Shown here piece by piece: positions 1-4,082 of a stretch of 6,733 nucleotides of DNA; the stretch's first letter is position 1; each line of letters starts with the position of its first letter. The DNA comes from an uncultured Oscillospiraceae bacterium (lineage in GTDB: Bacteria > Bacillota > Clostridia > Oscillospirales > Oscillospiraceae). The stretch covers positions 1-6,733 of the forward strand of contig CAJOIG010000149.1 in assembly GCA_905234575.1 (NCBI GenBank), given 5' to 3'. Both the position numbers and the translations under genes were made by a program. The notes under the pieces were generated by a model. The model did not search any database. It was not told the origin of the DNA and worked only from the letters and a program-made list of their open reading frames with translations.

Positions 1-8
1 TCACCTCC
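1..8 (-). promoter_or_regulatory. Ribosome binding site of the next gene, outside the window
   Basis: The minus strand ends with GGAGGTGA, a near-complete complement of the 16S rRNA 3' end. A start codon is therefore expected within about 10 bases to the left of the window. Directly upstream, 11-23 holds a small inverted repeat (CCCAC, 3-nt gap, GTGGG). Confidence 0.7.
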
Positions 9-32
9 GCCCCACTATGTGGGAAATCGATG

Positions 33-58
33 CACTTCACACCACTTTTCCCCACCAG
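33..58 (-). promoter_or_regulatory. Candidate MraZ operator: three motifs at 10-bp spacing
   Basis: On the minus strand CTGGTG (53-58), AAAGTG (43-48) and GAAGTG (33-38) repeat at an exact 10-bp period just downstream of the -10 box. MraZ is known to bind tandem TGGGN or AAAGTG-type repeats with 10-bp phasing ahead of its own gene. The match and position suggest autoregulation of mraZ, which heads the dcw cluster. The mraZ gene itself is not in the window. Confidence 0.55.
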
Positions 59-65
59 TGGCTTC

Positions 66-94
66 AGTATAAAGGACAGATTTCAAAATTGCAA
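66..94 (-). promoter_or_regulatory. Probable promoter for the gene left of the window (likely mraZ)
   Basis: On the minus strand, TTGCAA (89-94) and TATACT (66-71) are 17 bp apart. AT-rich sequence lies between this and the terminator at 188. The transcript would start near 58-60 and run leftward off the window. No plus-strand gene is seen in 1-256; the only open frame there, 17-211, crosses the promoter and terminator. Confidence 0.7.
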
Positions 95-187
95 GGGGGG
101 AAAGAGGCTTTTTTGCATGTTTTTTACTGTAAATTTTTCCCTATTGTTGTAACTTTCGTAACCGACCACAAGATATGGTTTTGGGAC

Positions 188-232
188 AAAAAACGACCGG
201 GCAGGACGTGAGAAACACGTTCTGCCCGGTCG
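188..232 (-). terminator. Strong Rho-independent terminator of the uvrC-rsmD-coaD unit
   Basis: A 17-bp GC-rich stem (arms 194-210 and 216-232, one G-T wobble, loop of 5 nt) is followed on the minus strand by six T residues (188-193). It begins 24 bases after the stop of the coiled-coil gene. There is no T-run on the other side, so it acts only on minus-strand transcripts. It separates this operon from the promoter to its left. Confidence 0.95.
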
Positions 233-256
233 GATGACCGTTTGGCGGAAGGATAT

Positions 257-757
257 TTATTTGGCTTCGCGCGCGGCGGCGTTCTGCTGGAGGCTCGCGG
301 CGGCGCTGCGGTAGCGGGCGCGGGTCTGACGGAGATTATCGAGCGACTGAGCGACGGAGTCCTCCGCCCCCTTCAGCGTCTCGTCGACGTATTCGTTCAT
401 GGCGCGGCGCACCTCACGGGAACGGGTCTCGGCCGCGGTGACGAGCTCCTCGGCACGGGCGCGGGCGGCGCGGACGATCTCCTGCTCGTCCACCATCTTG
501 CGGGCGCGCTCCTCCGCCATCTTGCGGACGGATTCGCCCTCCCGCTTGGCGTTCTGGATGAACTCATCCCGGCGGGCGACGAGACGGCGGGCCTCCGCGA
601 TCTCGGCGGGAAGCTGGTTTTTGATCTCCTCGATGAGGTCGAGGGCCTTATCGCGCTCGATGAGGCACTTGTCGTTCCCCAGAGGAACGCCCCAGGCCTC
701 GGAGATCATGGTGTAGAGCATTTCCACTAGCTCAAGGATGCCTTCGTTCTCGTTCAT
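257..757 (-). CDS. Coiled-coil protein of unknown function (conserved clostridial family beside coaD)
   Basis: This 166-residue protein has no signal peptide or membrane segment. A short N-terminal region (1-50) contains WGVPLGNDKCLIERDKALDL and EIKNQLPAEI, after which nearly the whole chain is a charged helix with regularly spaced alanines, expected to form a coiled coil (about 51-155), ending in an Ala/Gln tail. From memory, the pattern sWxvP...l(V/I)(D/E)R...LPxEI...A(R/K) and the EYxDETL segment match a family common in Clostridia next to coaD, often labelled ATPase, ATP synthase b/H-like or DivIVA-like. No nucleotide-binding motif is present, so the ATPase name is not supported. A structural or scaffolding role is a guess from the coiled coil. 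The ATG overlaps the coaD stop (ATGA), with AGGAGG 11 nt upstream. It is the last gene before the terminator. Confidence 0.85.
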   Translation of the reverse strand: MNENEGILELVEMLYTMISEAWGVPLGNDKCLIERDKALDLIEEIKNQLPAEIAEARRLVARRDEFIQNAKREGESVRKMAEERARKMVDEQEIVRAARARAEELVTAAETRSREVRRAMNEYVDETLKGAEDSVAQSLDNLRQTRARYRSAAASLQQNAAAREAK

Positions 758-1251
758 TGCTGCGTCTGCCTCCTGCTGTTCGTTTTCTCTAGGATATCGT
801 CGATGATCTCGCTGGGCGCGAACTCGGAGAGATCCGCGCCGTACGCCGCCATCTCCTTGACGACGGTGGAGCTGAGGAAGGTGTACTTCTCGCTCGAGGT
901 AAGGAAGAGCGTTTCGAGCTCCGGATTCATCTTTTTATTGATGAGGGCGATCTGGAATTCGTAGTCAAAATCCGAGACGGCCCGCAAGCCCTTGACAACG
1001 ACGGGGTTTTCGTACTGCTTGGCGTACTCCGCGAGGAGCAGATCCGTCGTCGCGACCTCCACGTTCGGCAGGCGGGCGGTCACCCGCTCCGCGAGCTCGA
1101 TACGCTCGGCGGTGCTGAACATGTAGTGCTTGGCGCTGTTTTTCATCACGCAAACGACCACGCGGTCGAAGATGCTCGCCGCACGGCGGATGATGTTGAG
1201 GTGGCCCAGGGTGATGGGATCGAAGCTGCCGGGAATGATGGCGGTCTTCAT
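754..1251 (-). CDS. coaD: Phosphopantetheine adenylyltransferase (PPAT)
   Basis: CoaD transfers AMP from ATP to 4'-phosphopantetheine, the penultimate step of coenzyme A synthesis, as a cytoplasmic hexamer. The 165 residues match the usual bacterial size. The nucleotidyltransferase signature is complete: PGSFDP (7-12) then TLGH (14-17), VKGLRAVSDFDYEFQ with Lys87 and Arg90 for substrate binding (86-100), and the C-terminal SSTVVKE (127-133). The Shine-Dalgarno GAGGTAA overlaps the rsmD stop, and the ATG follows five bases later. The rsmD-coaD pair is widely conserved in Bacillota. Besides any transcript from uvrC-rsmD, the promoter within rsmD would supply this essential gene. The TGA overlaps the next ATG. 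Confidence 0.98.
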   Translation of the reverse strand: MKTAIIPGSFDPITLGHLNIIRRAASIFDRVVVCVMKNSAKHYMFSTAERIELAERVTARLPNVEVATTDLLLAEYAKQYENPVVVKGLRAVSDFDYEFQIALINKKMNPELETLFLTSSEKYTFLSSTVVKEMAAYGADLSEFAPSEIIDDILEKTNSRRQTQQ

Positions 1252-1256
1252 GGCGG

Positions 1257-1790
1257 TTACCTCGAATACAGAGTCAGCGAGATCCGGCCGTAGCTGTACG
1301 TCCGGCCGCGGGCATAGGGCGGCTCGGCGTCCGGCAGCGACTCTTCTCGCATACTTTCGACAAGTATTATACCACCTTCATTTAATATGTCAAACGAAAA
1401 TAGCGCGTGCAGTACGTCGGCATACAGGCCCGCGTGATACGGCGGGTCGAGGAGGACCAGATCGAACTTCCCGCAGCCGCCCGAGAGATAGCGCAGGGCG
1501 TCCGAGCGGACGACGGGCGCCTCCATCCCGCAGACGGACAGGTTTTTCCGCACCAGCGCCAGGGACGCCGGGCTGTTGTCCACGAAAACGCACTCCCGCG
1601 CGCCGCGGGACAGGGCCTCGATCCCGAGCTGTCCCGTGCCCGCGAACAGGTCGAGCACGCGCCGTCCCGGCACGTCAAACTGGAGGATGCTGAAGATCGC
1701 CTCCTTGACCATATCCGTCGTCGGACGGACGGAGGCGTCCTTCGGCTCCGCGAGCTTCCGGCCCCGGGCCGTGCCTGTGATGACTCTCAT
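1257..1790 (-). CDS. rsmD: 16S rRNA (guanine966-N2)-methyltransferase RsmD
   Basis: RsmD uses S-adenosylmethionine to methylate N2 of G966 (E. coli numbering) of 16S rRNA in the assembling small subunit. The 177-residue length is typical. The N-terminus has the family start MRVITGTARGRKL and RPTTDMVKEAIFSIL (22-36). The SAM-binding motif I VLDLFAGTG is at 45-53, an acidic VDNS at 70-73, and the catalytic DPPY at 115-118. Its ATG overlaps the uvrC TGA, and a strong GGAGAGGAG Shine-Dalgarno lies in the uvrC tail. The stop is five bases before coaD. One stretch of the gene (codons about 129-147) is strikingly AT-rich, with ATA, TTA and AGT codons unlike the rest, and coincides with a perfect promoter sequence. 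The protein there (SFDILNEGGIILVES) still fits the family, so the gene looks functional. Confidence 0.95.
   Translation of the reverse strand: MRVITGTARGRKLAEPKDASVRPTTDMVKEAIFSILQFDVPGRRVLDLFAGTGQLGIEALSRGARECVFVDNSPASLALVRKNLSVCGMEAPVVRSDALRYLSGGCGKFDLVLLDPPYHAGLYADVLHALFSFDILNEGGIILVESMREESLPDAEPPYARGRTYSYGRISLTLYSR
1366..1393 (-). promoter_or_regulatory. Consensus sigma-A promoter inside rsmD, reading toward coaD
   Basis: On the minus strand a perfect -35 TTGACA (1388-1393) and a perfect -10 TATAAT (1366-1371) are 16 bp apart, with TGG before the -10 (extended -10). It is embedded in rsmD codons in an AT-rich island of an otherwise GC-rich gene. Initiation would fall near 1358-1361, giving a leader of about 110 nt before the coaD ATG. 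It is the best promoter match found in the window. Confidence 0.75.
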
Positions 1791-2359
1791 AGCGTCTCCT
1801 CTCCGCCGCTTTCCGGCGTCTGTTCCTCTTCCCCACCGTGAAAGTAATCATTCACCGCCTGGGCGGTGGATCGTGGGACGACAGCGGACAACTCCTCCAC
1901 CGCGGCCTCCCGGATGTTCTTCACGCTCTTAAAGGCGCGCAGGAGCGCCCTGCGCCGTTTCTCCCCCACGCCGGGGATATCCTCCAGGCGGGAGGCGATG
2001 GTCTTCTTCCGCAGCGTCTTGTGGTAGCCGATGGCGAAGTTGTGGGTCTCCTCCTGGATGTTCCCCACGAACGCGAACACTGCGGGGTTGCTCTGGATGC
2101 CGATCTCCCGGCCCTCCCGGGTCGTCAGCGCCCGGGTATGGTGCCGGTCGTCCTTCACCATGCCGAACACGGGCACGGACACGATGCCCTTTTCCATGAG
2201 AGCGTCCTCCGCCTCCGCCACCTGGGCGGGGCCGCCGTCGATGAAGAATACGTCCGGCAGCGGCGCGAACTTCTCGTCGCCGTCCAGATACCGCTGGGCC
2301 CGGCGGGAGATGACCTCGTGCATGCTGGCGAAGTCGTCCTGCTCTGTGACGGTCTTCAT
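1787..2359 (-). CDS. uvrC: UvrC C-terminal fragment: rest of RNase H-like domain plus helix-hairpin-helix
   Basis: This 190-residue reading frame starts at an ATG overlapping the premature TGA of the first fragment (ATGA, 2356-2359). Homology to UvrC extends about four codons further upstream, to RRFR. It contains DDFASM, the second catalytic aspartate in FIDGG, the catalytic histidine in ETHNFAI and a tandem helix-hairpin-helix DNA-binding region (LEDIPGVGEKRRRALL onward). The end is acidic. The canonical DGGKGQ reads DGGPAQ here. No Shine-Dalgarno stands close to the ATG, so translation would depend on termination-reinitiation. Whether this fragment is made is unknown; the homology itself is not in doubt. 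Confidence 0.7.
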   Translation of the reverse strand: MKTVTEQDDFASMHEVISRRAQRYLDGDEKFAPLPDVFFIDGGPAQVAEAEDALMEKGIVSVPVFGMVKDDRHHTRALTTREGREIGIQSNPAVFAFVGNIQEETHNFAIGYHKTLRKKTIASRLEDIPGVGEKRRRALLRAFKSVKNIREAAVEELSAVVPRSTAQAVNDYFHGGEEEQTPESGGEETL

Positions 2360-3627
2360 GCGGAAGCGGCGGCGGGACGGCCGTCCTCGAACACGGTCAT
2401 GGAGGCCACGATGCCGAAGTTGCCGGTGTTCGAGATGTCGTAGCCCTCGATCCGGCGTGGCGGCGTCTCCAGGGACAGCATCCGCTGGAGCCACTCCAGG
2501 GTCTTGGACCGGCGCTCGTATTCCGTCTCGGCCCGGAGCGATTCCTCCCGGGCGTTGCGCTGGGCGGCCTCGAAAAACGCCCGCCGCGATCCGCGCTGGG
2601 GCACGGACAGCTCCACCCGATGTCCCGCCATCTCGGACAGGAGCTGCGCGAGGGGCTCGGCGTCCTCGATCTCGCAGGGGAGCAGGACGAGCTTCGGCCA
2701 CGCGCCCCGGCGGACATAGTATTGCCGCACGAGGCTCGACACCGCCGCGGCGTCGTCCTCCATGGGCTCCGGCATGAGCTCAAAGTCCTTGCCGGTGAGG
2801 TCGCCGTCCGTGTAGTGCAGGACCACGAAGGCGGTCTTCGCGCCGCGGAAAAAGCCCACGGCGTCGGTATCGGCCCGGGCGGATTTGATTACGTTCTGGC
2901 GGTTTGCCAGCTCCTGCACGGCACGCAGGCGGTCCCGGAGCTTCGCGGCCTTCTCGAAGCGCAGCTCCTCCGCCGCCGCGGTCATCTCCTCCTCCAGCCG
3001 GTGCAGGAGCTCCTTCGAGTCCCCCTGCAGGATCTGGACGGCCTCCGCGATCCGGCGGCGGTACTCCGCCTCGTCCGGCTCGCCCCGGCACCAGCCGTCG
3101 CAGGTGCCCATGTGGAGGTTCAGGCAGGGGCGGTCCTTCCCCAGGTCCCGGGGAAAAATGCGGCCGCAGTCCGGAAGGCGCAGGGCCTTCCCCAGGGTCC
3201 GCAGGATGCCGTTCGACACGCCGCGCCCGCCGTAGGGCCCGAAATACCGCGCGCCGTCGTCCTGCACCCGGTTCACGATGGTGAAGGAGGGGTACGAATC
3301 CTTTTCGTCCAGCCGCAGGAAGGGATAGGTCTTGTCGTCCCGCAGGAGGATGTTGTAGTGGGGCATGTGCCGCTTGATGAGGCTGTTTTCCAGCACCAGC
3401 GCCTCGAACTCCGTCGCCGCGACGATGACGTCGAAATCCGCCACATGGCTGACCATGGCGGCGACCTTCGGCAGATGATCTCCGCGGAAATAGCTCGTCA
3501 CGCGGTTTTTGAGAGCCTTGGCCTTGCCGACGTAGATGACCTCCCCCGCGGCGTCCTTCATGATATAGACGCCCGGAAGCAGCGGCAGCTTATTCGCTTT
3601 TTCCCGCAGAGCGGCGATTCGGTCCAT
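2356..3627 (-). CDS. uvrC: UvrC N-terminal fragment: GIY-YIG nuclease, Cys cluster, UVR domain and start of RNase H-like domain
   Basis: This 423-residue open part ends with an out-of-frame AAASA tail at the TGA. The GIY-YIG domain, which makes the 3' incision, occupies about residues 14-95, with GVYIM at 19-23, YVG at 32-34, Arg42 and Glu80. Four cysteines at 154, 168, 176 and 180 match the spacing of the iron-sulphur-binding cysteines reported in UvrC. The UvrB-binding UVR motif is at about 205-240 (RFEKAAKLRDRL). The 5'-incising RNase H-like domain begins after 250, and its first catalytic aspartate is Asp397 in GYDISNT. The break at residue 418 falls just after the second core strand (VASMTVFEDG). 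If only this part were made, 3' incision and UvrB binding might remain but 5' incision should be lost. Confidence 0.85.
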   Translation of the reverse strand: MDRIAALREKANKLPLLPGVYIMKDAAGEVIYVGKAKALKNRVTSYFRGDHLPKVAAMVSHVADFDVIVAATEFEALVLENSLIKRHMPHYNILLRDDKTYPFLRLDEKDSYPSFTIVNRVQDDGARYFGPYGGRGVSNGILRTLGKALRLPDCGRIFPRDLGKDRPCLNLHMGTCDGWCRGEPDEAEYRRRIAEAVQILQGDSKELLHRLEEEMTAAAEELRFEKAAKLRDRLRAVQELANRQNVIKSARADTDAVGFFRGAKTAFVVLHYTDGDLTGKDFELMPEPMEDDAAAVSSLVRQYYVRRGAWPKLVLLPCEIEDAEPLAQLLSEMAGHRVELSVPQRGSRRAFFEAAQRNAREESLRAETEYERRSKTLEWLQRMLSLETPPRRIEGYDISNTGNFGIVASMTVFEDGRPAAASA

Positions 3628-3631
3628 AGTC

Positions 3632-3637
3632 TTCCTC
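3632..3637 (-). promoter_or_regulatory. uvrC Shine-Dalgarno that decides the start
   Basis: GAGGAA lies 5 nt before the ATG at 3625-3627. An earlier in-frame ATG at 3637-3639 overlaps this site and has no Shine-Dalgarno of its own, because the terminator arm lies directly upstream. The later ATG, giving a protein beginning MDRIAALREK, is therefore preferred. Confidence 0.75.
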
Positions 3638-3641
3638 ATGA

Positions 3642-3682
3642 CGAAAAAGGGTGTGTAGCATACGGCTGCACACCCTTTTTCG
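3642..3682 (-). terminator. Rho-independent terminator after ptsH
   Basis: A nearly perfect 18-bp inverted repeat (arms 3642-3659 and 3665-3682, one G-T wobble, 5-nt loop) includes an A5 tract in one arm and a T5 tract in the other. This is the usual form of a terminator with A/T-tract ends and could work in both directions. It begins 11 bases after the ptsH stop and ends just four bases before the uvrC ribosome binding site, so it could also restrain uvrC expression. Confidence 0.9.
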
Positions 3683-3693
3683 GTTTCGACGAA

Positions 3694-3957
3694 TTACTCC
3701 TCGAACTCCCGGTCGATGAGGTCGGCGAGCGTATCGACCGCCTGGGCCTCGTCCGCACCGTCGGCAATGATGCTGATGGTCGTACCCTTCACGATGCCGA
3801 GGGACAGCACGCCGAGAAGGCTCTTGGCGTTGACGCGGCGATCGTCCTTCTCCACCCAGATGACGGACTTGAACTCGTTGGCCTTCTGGATGAAGAACGT
3901 GGCGGGACGCGCATGGAGCCCCACCTGGTTATTGATGGTAACCTCGCGAGTAATCAT
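3694..3957 (-). CDS. ptsH: Phosphocarrier protein HPr
   Basis: HPr carries phosphate from enzyme I to the sugar-specific IIA proteins of the phosphotransferase system in the cytoplasm. From the ATG chosen here it is 87 residues, the normal HPr size. The active-site motif GLHARPA puts the phosphorylated histidine at His15. NAKSLLGVLSLG puts the regulatory serine at Ser46, the HPr kinase target used in carbon catabolite repression of Gram-positives. These match Bacillus HPr numbering exactly, which is one reason to prefer this ATG to a GTG two codons upstream (3961-3963). The second reason is that the Shine-Dalgarno AAAGGA (3969-3974) stands 11 nt from the ATG but only 5 nt from the GTG. His15 rules out a Crh-type paralogue. 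The gene has its own promoter and terminator, so it appears monocistronic. It stands between repair genes without an evident functional link, and no enzyme I gene is seen here. Confidence 0.96.
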   Translation of the reverse strand: MITREVTINNQVGLHARPATFFIQKANEFKSVIWVEKDDRRVNAKSLLGVLSLGIVKGTTISIIADGADEAQAVDTLADLIDREFEE

Positions 3958-3994
3958 GTGCACACCAATCCTTTACACATAACATTCTGCCCTT

Positions 3995-4023
3995 ATATTA
4001 CCAAAAAACTGTCGACTTAGCAA
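3995..4023 (-). promoter_or_regulatory. Probable sigma-A promoter of ptsH
   Basis: Reading the minus strand, a -35 TTGCTA (4018-4023) is followed after 17 bp by a -10 TAATAT (3995-4000). The -10 is preceded by TGG, giving an extended -10. The element lies in an AT-rich intergenic stretch within GC-rich surroundings, about 40 bp before the ptsH start. Each hexamer matches consensus at four of six positions, and the ideal spacing and TGn support the call. No catabolite-responsive (cre) site is recognised. Confidence 0.6.
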
Positions 4024-4044
4024 ACCTTATTTTCATGTTTTGGA

Positions 4045-4082
4045 GGATTGCACATACAAATCCGTTTTTTTCCACCCGGATT
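4045..4082 (-). other. Alternating short hairpins after mutS2 (weak terminator candidate)
   Basis: Just after the mutS2 stop the minus strand carries AATCC(G), then (C)GGATT, then AATCC. The middle copy can pair with the first, giving a 6-bp stem with a 12-nt loop containing A7, or with the third, giving a 5-bp stem with a 9-nt loop. Neither is followed by a proper T-run, so this is at best a weak terminator. mutS2 transcripts may read into ptsH. Confidence 0.25.

Larger units (their letters stand above)
1787..3627 (-). pseudogene. uvrC: Excinuclease ABC subunit C, interrupted by a frameshift near 2372
   Basis: UvrC makes both incisions around bulky lesions in nucleotide excision repair, with UvrA and UvrB. 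Here the gene is spread over two frames. The first runs from 3627 to a TGA at 2356-2358. The second carries the rest of the protein from about 2371 to the TGA at 1787. In recalled UvrC sequences about five residues ending in Tyr separate FEDGKP from RRFRIKTV. Here only two nucleotides separate the Pro codon (2374-2376) from the first Arg codon of RRFRMKTV, so about 13 nt appear to be missing. Restoring 13 nt gives 617 residues, a normal UvrC length. No other stop or frame change is seen on either side, and GC-rich codon use continues, so the lesion is recent, an assembly or sequencing error, or a tolerated split. Its TGA overlaps rsmD by ATGA. Confidence 0.88.

Noticed and set aside
123..133. 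Small palindrome (TTTAC, one base, GTAAA) in the AT-rich leader
   Set aside because: A 5-bp inverted repeat in AT-rich sequence is expected by chance, and it is not placed on a promoter element.
17..211. Plus-strand open frame of 64 codons at the left edge
   Set aside because: It crosses the promoter, the 10-bp repeats and the terminator stem of the minus strand, and has no ribosome binding site.
242..730. Plus-strand open frame of 162 codons opposite the coiled-coil gene
   Set aside because: It is the antisense of a helical Arg/Glu/Ala-rich gene that has a good ribosome binding site and ATGA coupling to coaD. The frame itself has no Shine-Dalgarno and no recognisable motif.
2366..2380. Programmed ribosomal frameshift to explain the two-frame uvrC
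   Set aside because: A -1 shift would be needed, but there is no X XXY YYZ slippery heptamer. The product would still lack about four residues including the conserved Tyr. No such recoding is known for uvrC.
2372..2701. Upstream extension of the second uvrC frame to an ATG at 2701
   Set aside because: Translation of this part is Arg/Pro-rich and unlike UvrC. The real UvrC sequence over these bases is in the other frame, so only the part from about 2371 downward is genuine.
3625..3639. uvrC start at the earlier ATG (3637-3639)
   Set aside because: It overlaps the Shine-Dalgarno that serves the ATG at 3625-3627 and has only the terminator arm upstream.
2620..4020. Plus-strand open frame of 466 codons opposite uvrC and ptsH
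   Set aside because: It is the antisense of two clearly recognised genes, runs through a terminator and a promoter, and shows no family resemblance. Long antisense frames are expected in GC-rich coding DNA.
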